A stretch of DNA of 64,000 nucleotides from RPRB01 sp035543115 (GTDB lineage Bacteria > Myxococcota > Myxococcia > Myxococcales > Myxococcaceae): NCBI GenBank assembly GCA_035543115.1, contig DATKKF010000004.1, positions 62,001 through 126,000 on the forward strand. The letters run 5' to 3'. The translations under genes were made by a program, and so were the position numbers. Of the stretch, positions 35,648-44,329 are shown piece after piece. Every line of letters starts with the position of its first letter. The stretch's first letter is position 1. The notes below the pieces were generated by a model. It saw only the letters and a program-made list of their open reading frames with translations, had not been told where the DNA came from and made no database searches.

Positions 35648-37401
35648 CACGAGGCCTCCGCCAGGCCCTGGAGACGTTCCAGCACCTCGTCGGCGCGGAA
35701 CGGCTGCGCACCGCTCCGGGCGAACGACGTCACGTCCCGGGGCACGTCGAGGTACATCCGGAGCACCCGGTAGAGCTGCCCCTGGTGCGACAGCTCGAGC
35801 ACCAGCCCGCGCCGGACCGAGGCGAAGAACTCCCGGTACACCGGCTCGGCCACCGGGTAAAGGAGGAACGGGACCAGCAGCTTCACCCGCATCCCGCGCG
35901 CCCGCGCCAGCCCGAAGGCCTCGCGGGCCACCCCGGCCGAGCTCCCCCAGCTCACCAGGGCGAGCGGCGCGTCGGGGTCGCCCTGTCGCTCGAAGAAGTC
36001 GTCCCGGCTCTGGAGCGGATCGAGCTTCCGGAAGCGCTTGGCGTTCATCGCCGCGTGCACCGCTCCGCTGGCGGTGGGCGCTCCCTTGGCGTCGTGCTCG
36101 ATGCCTGCAGCGAGGTAGTTCCCGCCCTTCATCCCGGGGTGGCTGAGGGGGCTCACCCCGGACGGGGTGTCCGCGAAGCGCTGGTAGCCGCGGGCGAGCT
36201 CCTCGGCTGTGGGTCGGAGCCGCTCCAGCACCTCGAACCGGGACACGTCGATGGGGTCCACCGTCTCCTTGCGCTGGGCGATCTCCTGGTCGGAGAGGAT
36301 GACCACCGGCGTCTGGTACTTCTCGGCGAGGTTGAACGCCTCGACGGTGAGCCGGAAGGTGTCCTCGACGCTGGTGGGAGCCAGCACCGGGCGGAGCACG
36401 TCGCCGTGGGCGCTGAACGCCGCCTGCAAGAGGTCCGCCTGCTCGGGCTTGGTGGGGAGGCCAGTGGACGGTCCGCCGCGCTGCACGTTGAGCAGCACCA
36501 GCGGGAGCTCGGCAATGGAGGCCAGGCCGAGGATCTCGGTCTTCAGCGACATGCCGGGACCGGAGGTGGCGGTCATCGCCTTCTTCCCTGCGAACGACGC
36601 GCCCACCGAGGCGCCGACTCCGCTGATCTCGTCCTCCGCCTGCAGCACCACCCCGCCGTGGCGGGGCAGCTCCCGGGAGAGGATCTGCATCACCTCGGTG
36701 GACGGGGTGATGGGATAGCCGCCGAAGAACTGGCAGCCGCTGAAGATGGCCGCCGAGGCGCACATCTCGTTCCCGTCGCACAGGAGCTTGGACGAAGGCG
36801 CCTGGGGCCGGGCCAGGGAACGCGGCGTGGCCAGGGGACGCTGGGTGGCGTGGGCGAGCCCAGCGGCGAGCGCCTTCCGGTTCGCCTCGAGGAGGCCCTC
36901 GCCCTTCTGCGAGAACTTCTTCTGGAGCCCGCGGTCCAGCGCCTCGAGCGGCACCCCGAACCAGCCGGAGATGAGGCCGAGCACCACGGAGGTCTTCGCT
37001 CGGTCCGTCCCCGCGGCGGTCTTGGCCAGCTCCGCCAGCGGGACGGCCAGCGTCTCGCGGGGTCGCTGCCCGGGTGGCGTGAGGTCCTCGGGAGGGGGAC
37101 CGGCCTTGGCCTCGTGAATGAGGACGGTGTCCGGCCCCACCGGCAGCTCGGCCCCGAATCGCCGGAAGTCTTCCCAGTTCAGCGCCACGGCCACGTCCAG
37201 CACGCCGCCCGGGTTGAGGACCTTCCGTGTGGAGAGCCGCACGCGGCAGGACGACTCACCCCCGCGAATCTGAGAGCCGAAGCTCTTGGTCATCAGGGCG
37301 TAGAAGCCCTGCGACGACGCCGCGCCGAGGAGCGACTCGCCCGCGCTCACCACGCCATCTCCGCCCGATCCGGCCAGGCCGACAACGAGATCCTCCCGCA
37401 T
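35647..37401 (-). CDS. korA: 2-oxoglutarate (2-oxoacid):ferredoxin oxidoreductase, fused gamma-alpha subunit
   Basis: The 584-residue protein has an N-terminal gamma domain (about 1-190; LVVGLAGSGGDGVVSAGESL, RGGESSCRVRLS) and an alpha domain with FFGGYPITPSTEVMQILSREL, EDEISGVGASVGASFAGKKAMTATSGPG and NVQRGGPSTGLPTKPEQADLLQ. There is no ferredoxin-type iron-sulfur domain, so an external ferredoxin is needed. The ATG at 37401 fits the family start; a longer frame upstream is not conserved. It heads the korA-korB-ferritin-nuo run. Confidence 0.93.
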   Translation of the reverse strand: MREDLVVGLAGSGGDGVVSAGESLLGAASSQGFYALMTKSFGSQIRGGESSCRVRLSTRKVLNPGGVLDVAVALNWEDFRRFGAELPVGPDTVLIHEAKAGPPPEDLTPPGQRPRETLAVPLAELAKTAAGTDRAKTSVVLGLISGWFGVPLEALDRGLQKKFSQKGEGLLEANRKALAAGLAHATQRPLATPRSLARPQAPSSKLLCDGNEMCASAAIFSGCQFFGGYPITPSTEVMQILSRELPRHGGVVLQAEDEISGVGASVGASFAGKKAMTATSGPGMSLKTEILGLASIAELPLVLLNVQRGGPSTGLPTKPEQADLLQAAFSAHGDVLRPVLAPTSVEDTFRLTVEAFNLAEKYQTPVVILSDQEIAQRKETVDPIDVSRFEVLERLRPTAEELARGYQRFADTPSGVSPLSHPGMKGGNYLAAGIEHDAKGAPTASGAVHAAMNAKRFRKLDPLQSRDDFFERQGDPDAPLALVSWGSSAGVAREAFGLARARGMRVKLLVPFLLYPVAEPVYREFFASVRRGLVLELSHQGQLYRVLRMYLDVPRDVTSFARSGAQPFRADEVLERLQGLAEAS

Positions 37402-37416
37402 CCTGAGGCCTCGCAA

Positions 37417-37436
37417 TGTTGGATGTTGAACTGTTG
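37417..37436. repeat. Three TGTTG repeats upstream of korA
   Basis: TGTTG occurs at 37417, 37424 and 37432, spaced seven and eight bases, in a locally AT-richer patch 16-35 bases before the korA start. It may be a regulator site; the pattern is short and unproven. Confidence 0.25.
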
Positions 37437-37636
37437 ACGCGCAGGTTCCCGCCTCGCCCCTGACGATGCAAGCCACCGGCCTCGCCGGGACGGCATATGG
37501 GGCATGCACCAAGGGCTCCGGCGCGCAGAGCCTGCGCGCAGCGGACGGCGAGACGCGAGGGCTGCAGCCGCAGCGCGGCGATGCCGGAAACCGGTCGCCT
37601 CGTGAGGCCGCGGGGGCTCCCTGGCCTGCGGGGCCG

Positions 37637-38218
37637 TCAGCTCCGGGGGCGGAGCTTGCCCTCGCCCAGCGCCGCCAGCAGCGACGAGAGGTCCACCCGG
37701 GCGGTGCGCAGGAAGATCCGCAGCGCCCGCTCGGCGCCCGAGGCGAGCGCCGCCAGCTTTTCCAGCCGGGCGAGCCGGTCCCGCCCCACCCCGCTGGCCG
37801 AGGCGAGCCGCTTGGCCTCCTCGAGGTCCTTGCGGATGCCGGAGATGAAGACGCTCTCGCGCTCCTGGATGACCCGGCTCACCATCTGTACCAGGTTCGT
37901 CTCGGCGCGGAAGTGCCAGGCGCCGGTGCCGGGCTGGCGGATGCGCACCACCACGCCCCAGCGCTCCAGGTCGCGGACCAGCATCGAGACTGCGCCCTTG
38001 CTGAGGCCCAGCTCCTCCTCGAGCTGGGTGGCGGTCATGGACGTGCCCCGGAGGTAGAGCACCGCCCAGACCCGGCCCTGGTTGTGCTTGAAACCCCAGA
38101 ACTCGATGACGTTGCCCACCGCATCGATGGCCAGCGCCTCCCAGCGAGGGAGCCCCGGGGCGGGATCGGGCGCCGCCAGGCGGGGCGCGTCGGACCAGCT
38201 GTAACCCTTGGACGGCAT
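37637..38218 (-). CDS. GbsR/MarR-type transcriptional regulator
   Basis: The 193-residue protein has a winged helix at about residues 50-100: GRVWAVLYLRGTSMTATQLEEELGLSKGAVSMLVRDLERWGVV, as in the GbsR branch of MarR proteins. A helical C-terminal half probably dimerises. It follows the polyprenyl synthase gene by 14 bases, downstream of the inverted repeat at 39217-39234, and a second copy of that repeat sits at the menF/DAHP-synthase divergent region. It is therefore the best candidate to bind these sites and control menaquinone synthesis, which is inference. Confidence 0.82.
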   Translation of the reverse strand: MPSKGYSWSDAPRLAAPDPAPGLPRWEALAIDAVGNVIEFWGFKHNQGRVWAVLYLRGTSMTATQLEEELGLSKGAVSMLVRDLERWGVVVRIRQPGTGAWHFRAETNLVQMVSRVIQERESVFISGIRKDLEEAKRLASASGVGRDRLARLEKLAALASGAERALRIFLRTARVDLSSLLAALGEGKLRPRS

Positions 38219-38232
38219 CGGTCGTCTTCTCG

Positions 38233-39204
38233 CTAGCGGAAGGCCGCCCCGAGGCGCCGGGCCCAGTCCATCAGCTCGTCGGCGCCGGGTGAGTCGCGGA
38301 GGGGACCGAGCGCGTCGAGCGCCGCCTCGATCTCCCGGTCCATGAGGTGGAGCGCGGCGCGTGGGGCGTCGGTGGCGAGGACCGCGACGCCCAGCTCGCG
38401 CACCCGCTCGTCGGCCATCGAGCCGAACGCCCAGAGGTCCTTGATCCGGCGCCGGAGCGGCTCGTCCATCTGCGCCGCGAGGAGGATGGGCAGCGACGGC
38501 GTCCTCGACTTGAAGTCGGCGAACACCGGCTTCCCCGGGTCGCCGCCGTTGAGGTCCTTGAGGTCGTCGGCGATTTGGAAGGCGACGCCGAGATGCCGGC
38601 CGAAGGTCTCGAACCTCCGCGCGACCTCGTCCTTGCCCGCGAGCCGGCCGGCGGCGGCGCCGCAGAAGCCGAAGAGGGCGCCGGTCTTCCCTTCCATGAT
38701 GCTCCGGAAGCGCTCCACGGAGAGCGAGAGGTCCCCGCGGGCCTCCACCTCGCCGATGGTCGCCCGGGTCATCTCGGCCACCGTCCGCACCGCGGCGAAG
38801 GTGATCTCCCGGTCGAGCACGGCCAGCTCGTCGAGGGCGAGCGTGAGGAGGAGGTCCCCGCCCATCACCGCGACCACGTTGCCCCAGAGCGCGTTCACCG
38901 TGGGCCGGCCCCGGCGGTACATCCCGGCGTCCACCACGTCGTCGTGGAGCAGGCTGGCCGAGTGCACCAGCTCCGCAGCCACCGCCACGTGCATGAGCCC
39001 CGGCTCCGGCGCCGCCGCGGCGAGGCCGAACAGATGCACCATCGTCGGCCGGACGCGCTTTCCGCCGCTGCCGACGCACAGGTGCCGGCCGGCGTTGAGC
39101 AGCGTGTCCGACTGGGCCACGTCGCCCGAGCCCTGCGAGAGCACGGACGCGAGGCGCGCCTCGGCGCATTCCAGGAACCGTGCTGCCGCGGGCGTGGTCT
39201 CCAT
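38233..39204 (-). CDS. Polyprenyl (probably all-trans) diphosphate synthase
   Basis: The 323-residue protein is a trans-isoprenyl diphosphate synthase. It has the first aspartate motif in LLHDDVVDAGMYRRGRPT, GGDLLLTLAL, and the second aspartate motif QIADDLKDL, plus GGKRVRP for substrate binding. It would build the side chain of menaquinone, given its place behind menE. AGGG lies about eight bases before the ATG. An inverted repeat ends 13 bases upstream of the start. The chain length cannot be read confidently from the sequence. Confidence 0.93.
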   Translation of the reverse strand: METTPAAARFLECAEARLASVLSQGSGDVAQSDTLLNAGRHLCVGSGGKRVRPTMVHLFGLAAAAPEPGLMHVAVAAELVHSASLLHDDVVDAGMYRRGRPTVNALWGNVVAVMGGDLLLTLALDELAVLDREITFAAVRTVAEMTRATIGEVEARGDLSLSVERFRSIMEGKTGALFGFCGAAAGRLAGKDEVARRFETFGRHLGVAFQIADDLKDLNGGDPGKPVFADFKSRTPSLPILLAAQMDEPLRRRIKDLWAFGSMADERVRELGVAVLATDAPRAALHLMDREIEAALDALGPLRDSPGADELMDWARRLGAAFR

Positions 39205-39216
39205 CTGGTTCACCCT

Positions 39217-39234
39217 GTTCAAGACTACTTGAAC
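39217..39234. promoter_or_regulatory. Inverted repeat GTTCAAG-N4-CTTGAAC, candidate operator before the prenyl-synthase gene
   Basis: The arms are perfect seven-base complements with the spacer ACTA. The site spans the menE stop codon and ends 13 bases upstream of the polyprenyl synthase ATG. The same arms and spacing recur at 47442-47459. It could be a protein operator or a small mRNA hairpin; recurrence at a divergent promoter region favours an operator. Confidence 0.6.
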
Positions 39235-40724
39235 TCCCTCCGCCCCGCCGCGCTTTCTGCGCGCCGTGGCTTCTCGAAAGAACAAGGCCCACTTGGGCCC
39301 GTCACCGCGGCCTGCACCGCCGCGCGATCGACCTTCCCCGACGCCGTGCGCGGGAGCGCGGTGGCCGGGACCACCTCGGCCGGAACCTTGAAGGCGGCGA
39401 GCCGGGCGCGCGCCCAGGGCCGCAGGTCGTCGAGTGAGCCCGCCGCCTGCCGGGGCACCACCACCGCCACCGGCACCTGTCCCCAGCGCGGGTCGGGTCG
39501 GCCGACGACCGCCACCTCCGCCACCGCGGGGTGGGTGGCGAGCACCGCCTCCACCTCGGCCGGGTAGACGTTCTCCCCCCCGGAGAGGATGAGGTCGGTC
39601 CTGCGGGCGAGGACGGTGAGGCGGCCCGCCCGGTCCAGCTGGCCGACGTCCCCGGTGCGGAGCCACCCATCGCGGAGGACCTCGGCGGTGGCGGCGTCGT
39701 CGTCGAGGTAGCCCCGCATGAGCGTGGGCCCGCGGACCGCGATGGTGCCCTCCTCGCCCGCCGGGACCGAACGGCCGTCGGCGCCGACGATCTGGACCTC
39801 GAGGCCCGGGAGCGGCACGCCCGCCGTGCGACCGTCGGCCTGGCCCGGGCGCTCGGTGGTGACCTGCGAGCAAGCCTCGGTGAGCCCGTAGGTGAGGAGC
39901 ACGGGGATGGCTGCGGCGCGCGCCCGCTCCACCAGCGCCGGCGGGACCGGGCCACCACCCACGAGCACTCCGCGGAGCCGGCCCGCGCCGAGGCCGGCGT
40001 CGAGGCACTGCTCGAGCGTCCGGGCGACGAGGCTGAGGTGGGTGATGCCGTCCTCCCGCACCGTCCGCACCACCGCCCCGGCGTCGAAGCGGGGATGAAG
40101 CACCAGCGTCGCCCCGTCGTGTGCGCAGCGGATGGCCGTGCCAAGGCCACCGACGTGGAACAGCGGGAGGTTGCAGAGCCAGCGGTCGCCGGGGCGGGGC
40201 CCGAGGTTCGTGGCCGAGGCTCGCGCGAGCGCATCCAGGGCCCCGACGGACAGCCGCGCAGCCTTGGGCTGCCCGGTGGTGCCGGAGGTGAAGAGCAGCG
40301 CCCAGTCGGCGGAGGCCTGGGAGTCGTCGCCGCGCCAGGGCACGGTGGCGAGGTCCGGCCAGTCCTCGAGCGGCACGGCTCCGGGGAGCACAGCGAGCCG
40401 GTCGGCATCGGCGAGCAGCACCCGGGGACGGACCCGGTCCAGCTGGGCGCGGAGCTCGGTCGGAGCGAGCCGGACGTTGAGGGGCACCAGCGCGGCACCC
40501 ACCCGGCGGACGGCAAAGAGGAGTACGACCGTCGAGGGGTGGTTGGCGGCGAGGACGGCCACCCGCTCGCCCGGGCACACCTTCCCTGCGCGCAGGAAGC
40601 CGGCGACGCAGGCCACCTCCCGGTCGAGCGCAGCCCACGTCCATCGCCGGTCGCCGGCCACGACGGCGAGCCCCTCGGGGTCCTGGCGCATCTGGGCGCG
40701 GACGGGGCAGCCGGGGATCACCAT
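39225..40724 (-). CDS. menE: o-Succinylbenzoate-CoA ligase
   Basis: The 499-residue protein is an AMP-forming acyl-CoA synthetase. It has the phosphate loop FTSGTTGQPKAARLS, the motif LLTYGLTEACSQVTT, GWLRTGDVGQLD and a C-terminal catalytic lysine in LPRTASGKVDR. In the men operon it activates o-succinylbenzoate with CoA for MenB. GGAGGT lies six bases before the ATG at 40724, which overlaps the menC stop by seven bases. Confidence 0.93.
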   Translation of the reverse strand: MVIPGCPVRAQMRQDPEGLAVVAGDRRWTWAALDREVACVAGFLRAGKVCPGERVAVLAANHPSTVVLLFAVRRVGAALVPLNVRLAPTELRAQLDRVRPRVLLADADRLAVLPGAVPLEDWPDLATVPWRGDDSQASADWALLFTSGTTGQPKAARLSVGALDALARASATNLGPRPGDRWLCNLPLFHVGGLGTAIRCAHDGATLVLHPRFDAGAVVRTVREDGITHLSLVARTLEQCLDAGLGAGRLRGVLVGGGPVPPALVERARAAAIPVLLTYGLTEACSQVTTERPGQADGRTAGVPLPGLEVQIVGADGRSVPAGEEGTIAVRGPTLMRGYLDDDAATAEVLRDGWLRTGDVGQLDRAGRLTVLARRTDLILSGGENVYPAEVEAVLATHPAVAEVAVVGRPDPRWGQVPVAVVVPRQAAGSLDDLRPWARARLAAFKVPAEVVPATALPRTASGKVDRAAVQAAVTGPSGPCSFEKPRRAESAAGRREFK

Positions 40725-41782
40725 CCGAGCACCTCCGGATCGATGCCCAGGCCTGGCGCGTCGGGGAGATGGCACAGGCCGTGCGAGATGGCGTACCCAC
40801 CCCCGTCCGACTCGAGCAGGTGTCCGGTGGCGAGCCCGTGGGCCGGTCCCTCGAGCGGGAGCGTGCAGGCGAGGTGGGCGGCGCCAGCGCGGGACACTGC
40901 CCCGTCGAGCGCGCTGGTGACCACGACCTCGATGCCCATCTCCCAGGCCAGCGCCGCGTACCGGCGTGACCGGAGCACGCCCCCCATGACCGGGAGCTTG
41001 AACACCAGCACGTCCACCGCGGGCCGCTTGCCGCCGAAGATGCCCTCGCGCGCGCCGGGAACGCCGAGCGACTCGTCGGCGGCGATGCGGGCCAGCGAGC
41101 GGAGCTTGCGGAGGCTCTCGAAGTCCGCTGCCGGCACCGGCTGCTCCACGTACTCGAGCCGCGCGGAGGCGAGGGCGGTCAGCCGTTCCCGGGCCTCGGC
41201 TTCCGACCAGGCGCCGTTGCCGTCGACACGGATGCGGACGTTGGGGCCCACCGCCGCGCGCACGGCCGCCAGCCGGACGGCGTCCTGCCCCGCGGGCTGC
41301 ACCCCGACCTTGATCTTCAGGGTGTCGAAGTTCTCATGGGCCCGCGCCCGGGCTTCCGAGGCGAGGGCGTCGACCTCGTCGTCGGTCAGGAGCGCGTTGA
41401 CCCGGACCGAGCGGAGCTCGGCGCCAAGCCACGCGGCGAGCGGGGTGCCGGCGTGGCGGGCCCCGGCGTCGAGCAGGGCAAGCTCCACTCCCGCCCGGGT
41501 GGCGGGTGTCTCGCGGAGGATGGAGATGCCCTTGATGCGCGAGGCGACCTCGTCGGGACTCCCCGGGGGAGCTGCGCCGCGCAGTGCCGAGGCGGCCTCC
41601 CCGAGCGCGGCGCGGGCCCGGTCCACCGGCTCGGTCCCGAACCCGGGGAGCAGCGTCACCTCGCCGAGTCCGTCGCCCAGCCGCACCCAGAACCCATCCA
41701 CGCCGACGCGCATCCCGGCGCCGGTGGAGAGGCCCGAGCGGAACCGGAGCGCCCGCGGGCGGATGAGGAGCTCGGTGGTCAC
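40718..41782 (-). CDS. menC: o-Succinylbenzoate synthase
   Basis: The protein of about 354 residues belongs to the enolase superfamily, muconate-lactonizing type. FDTLKIKVG carries the catalytic KxK lysines, and RIRVDGNGAW, EYVEQPVP and IAADESLG carry the three metal acids. VLVFKLPVMGG gives the second lysine. It dehydrates SHCHC to o-succinylbenzoate. I chose the GTG at 41782 that overlaps the menA stop by four bases, like the neighbouring genes; an ATG at 41797 is also possible. Confidence 0.9.
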   Translation of the reverse strand: MTTELLIRPRALRFRSGLSTGAGMRVGVDGFWVRLGDGLGEVTLLPGFGTEPVDRARAALGEAASALRGAAPPGSPDEVASRIKGISILRETPATRAGVELALLDAGARHAGTPLAAWLGAELRSVRVNALLTDDEVDALASEARARAHENFDTLKIKVGVQPAGQDAVRLAAVRAAVGPNVRIRVDGNGAWSEAEARERLTALASARLEYVEQPVPAADFESLRKLRSLARIAADESLGVPGAREGIFGGKRPAVDVLVFKLPVMGGVLRSRRYAALAWEMGIEVVVTSALDGAVSRAGAAHLACTLPLEGPAHGLATGHLLESDGGGYAISHGLCHLPDAPGLGIDPEVLGW

Positions 41783-42687
41783 CCGTGTCCCAGCCATGCT
41801 CCGAAGGCGAGCAGCAATCCGAACGCCGCCTGGAACCTGGCCGTCGTCCCGAGCGCCGGATTCAGCGCCGCGCTGGTCCTCCCGAGGACGCGCGACAGCG
41901 GCGGCCAGGCCAGGGGCGTCGCCAGGAGCGCGAGGAGCACCGGCCAGCGTGCCCAGCCCATCGCCACCATCAGGACGGGCATGGCCAGGGCAAGAACGAG
42001 CAAGCTCACGTACTCGGCCCGCCCGAAACCGCGGCCGAAGCGGACGACCAGGGTGTGCTTCCCCGCGCGCGCGTCGGTCTCCATGTCCCGCAGGTTGTTG
42101 ACCACCAGGATCATCGTCCCGGTGGCGCCCACGGCCACGGCGGCCGGCCAGACGGCAGGAACCAGCTGGAGCGCCTGGGCGTAGAAGGTGCCCGGCACGG
42201 CGATCAGCCCGAAGAAGACCAGCACGAAGAGATCCCCGAGGCCGTTGTAGCCCAGTGGGTACGGTCCACCGGTGTAGGCCCAGCCGGCGAGCACCGAGGC
42301 GAGGCCGATGCCCACGAACGGCCAGCCGCCCCGCGCCACGAGGTACACTCCCACCACCACCGCCAGGGCAAAGCAGGCGGCGCCGGCGGAGAGCACGGCC
42401 TGTGGCGCGATGAGACCGCTCTGGGTGACCCGGGTGGGGCCGACCCGCTCGTGCGTGTCCGCGCCCTTGCGGAAGTCGTAGTAGTCGTTGGTGAGGTTGG
42501 TGCCGATCTGGATGAGCACCGCCCCGGCGAGCGCGGCCAGTGCCGGCCACGGCGATGCCATCCCCCGGCCCAGCGCGAGCCCGGTCCCCACTACCACCGG
42601 CACCACCGCGGCGGTGAGCGTCTTGGGCCGGGCGGCGAGCAGCCAGGTCCGGAGCGACGGCGAGGCGGTCGGGGCGGCGGCGGTCAC
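41779..42687 (-). CDS. menA: 1,4-dihydroxy-2-naphthoate polyprenyltransferase
   Basis: The 302-residue UbiA-family membrane protein has about eight to nine helices. The two aspartate motifs are TNLTNDYYDFRKGADT and VNNLRDMETDARAGK. It joins dihydroxynaphthoate to the polyprenyl chain in the membrane, giving demethylmenaquinone. The GTG at 42687 overlaps the menB stop. The prenyl donor is probably made by the synthase encoded three genes downstream. Confidence 0.94.
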   Translation of the reverse strand: MTAAAPTASPSLRTWLLAARPKTLTAAVVPVVVGTGLALGRGMASPWPALAALAGAVLIQIGTNLTNDYYDFRKGADTHERVGPTRVTQSGLIAPQAVLSAGAACFALAVVVGVYLVARGGWPFVGIGLASVLAGWAYTGGPYPLGYNGLGDLFVLVFFGLIAVPGTFYAQALQLVPAVWPAAVAVGATGTMILVVNNLRDMETDARAGKHTLVVRFGRGFGRAEYVSLLVLALAMPVLMVAMGWARWPVLLALLATPLAWPPLSRVLGRTSAALNPALGTTARFQAAFGLLLAFGAWLGHG

Positions 42688-43502
42688 GGGCGGCGCGGGA
42701 ACTTCGAGAAGTCGGGCTTGCGCCGCTCGACGTACGCGTTGCGGCCCTCCTGGGCCTCCGCGGACATGTAGTAGAGCAAGGTGGCGTTGCCGGCGAGCTC
42801 CTGGATGCCGGCCTGACCATCCAGGTCGGCGTTGAAGCTCGACTTGAGCAGCCGGAGCGCAAGCGGACTGAGCTGCAGCATCTCCTCGCACCAGCGGAGC
42901 GTCTCCGCCTCGAGCTCGGCGAGGGGCACGACGGTGTTGACCAGGCCCATCTGCAACGCCTGCTGCGCGTCGTACTGCCGGCAGAGGAACCAGATCTCCC
43001 GCGCCTTCTTCTGGCCGACGATGGCGGCCAGGTAGCTCGCGCCGAAGCCACCGTCGAAGCTGCCCACCCGTGGGCCGGTCTGGCCGAAGCGGGCGTTGTC
43101 CGCGGCGATGGTCAGGTCGCAGACCACGTGGAGCACATGACCGCCGCCGATGGCGTACCCGGCCACCATCGCCAGCACCGGCTTGGGCAGCGAGCGGATC
43201 TGCTTCTGGAGATCCAGCACGTTCAGCCGCGGCACGCCGTCCTTCCCGACGTAGCCCTCGCTGCCGCGTACGCGCTGGTCACCGCCGGAGCAGAAGGCCT
43301 GGTCGCCGGCGCCGGTGAGGATGACCACGCCCACCGAGGGATCCTCGCGGGCGTCGTTGAACGCGGAGCTCATCTCGAACAGGGTCTGGGGCCGGAACGC
43401 ATTCCGGACCTCGGGCCGATTGATGGTGATCTTCGCGATGCCGTTCCACTTCTCGTAGACGATGTCCTTGTCGTCCCGGACCTTCTTCCAGTCTGCCGTC
43501 AT
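42684..43502 (-). CDS. menB: 1,4-dihydroxy-2-naphthoyl-CoA synthase
   Basis: The 272-residue crotonase-fold protein has AFCSGGDQRVRG, the oxyanion segment VAGYAIGGGHVLHVVCDLTIA and ARFGQTGPRVGSFDGGFG, all close to the MenB consensus. It closes the second ring of the naphthoquinone from succinylbenzoyl-CoA. The ATG overlaps the menH stop by four bases. Confidence 0.97.
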   Translation of the reverse strand: MTADWKKVRDDKDIVYEKWNGIAKITINRPEVRNAFRPQTLFEMSSAFNDAREDPSVGVVILTGAGDQAFCSGGDQRVRGSEGYVGKDGVPRLNVLDLQKQIRSLPKPVLAMVAGYAIGGGHVLHVVCDLTIAADNARFGQTGPRVGSFDGGFGASYLAAIVGQKKAREIWFLCRQYDAQQALQMGLVNTVVPLAELEAETLRWCEEMLQLSPLALRLLKSSFNADLDGQAGIQELAGNATLLYYMSAEAQEGRNAYVERRKPDFSKFPRRP

Positions 43503-44329
43503 CCGCCTTGCTCCCCTCGCTCGCTGTCCACGAGCGGCCGTTCGATCCACGGAGCCGTGAGGAAGGAGGTCACCTCGCGGGCCCACTCCTCCGGCGACTC
43601 CAGGTGTGGCGCGTGCCCCGCGCCGGGGAAGACGTGCCCCCAGACCAGCGGCATCTCCGCCGCCATGGCCCGGGCGATCTGGGTGAACTTCGGGTCGCGG
43701 CTGCCGGTGAGCAGCAAGGTCGGCGCGCGCACCGTCCAGAGCCGCGTCCAGTAGCTGGGCTGGGCGCCGAGCGAGAGCGCGCGCAGCGAGCCCGCCAGCG
43801 CCTCGGGCCGGTGGGAGAGCCGGCGCTCGTGCAGCCGTCGGCGCAGGTCCTCGGGAATGCTCCGCAGGCCGTCGAACAGCGGCAGCGCCTCCCAGCGCCG
43901 TACGAATGCCTCGAGCCCGTCCCGCTCGATGACCTGGGCCAGCACCGCGTCGTCCCGCCGGCGCTCGCCCCGCTCGCGCCGGCGGCGAAGGCCCGGGCTT
44001 CCGGACTCGAGGACCAGGCGGCCCACCCGGTCCGGCGCGCGGAGGGACAGCCCCAGCGCGACGCGGGCGCCGAGCGAGTACCCCGCGACGTCCACCCGCT
44101 CGAGCCGGTGCGAGTCGAGGAGGGTCAGCAGCGCTTCGAGCGTCCGGTCGAAGGTGGTGTCCGCGGCGATGGGGCTCTCGCCGTGCCCCGGGAGATCCGG
44201 GGCGAGCACGCCGAAGCGCGGCCCGAGCAGCGGTCGCAGGTGGGTCCAGGCGTCCCGGTTCCCGGTGAACCCGTGAAGCAGCAGCAGGGGCGAACCTTGC
44301 CCCCAGGTGACATGGGTGAGCAGGCTCAT
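43499..44329 (-). CDS. menH: Alpha/beta hydrolase, SHCHC synthase-like
   Basis: The 276-residue alpha/beta hydrolase has LLLLHGFTGNRDAW, PDLPGHGES, the nucleophile elbow VAGYSLGARVAL and a late histidine in FPGAGHAPHLE. MenH removes pyruvate from SEPHCHC to give SHCHC. Its place between menD and menB with four-base overlaps on both sides supports the call; the sequence alone would only give hydrolase. Confidence 0.88.
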   Translation of the reverse strand: MSLLTHVTWGQGSPLLLLHGFTGNRDAWTHLRPLLGPRFGVLAPDLPGHGESPIAADTTFDRTLEALLTLLDSHRLERVDVAGYSLGARVALGLSLRAPDRVGRLVLESGSPGLRRRRERGERRRDDAVLAQVIERDGLEAFVRRWEALPLFDGLRSIPEDLRRRLHERRLSHRPEALAGSLRALSLGAQPSYWTRLWTVRAPTLLLTGSRDPKFTQIARAMAAEMPLVWGHVFPGAGHAPHLESPEEWAREVTSFLTAPWIERPLVDSERGEQGG

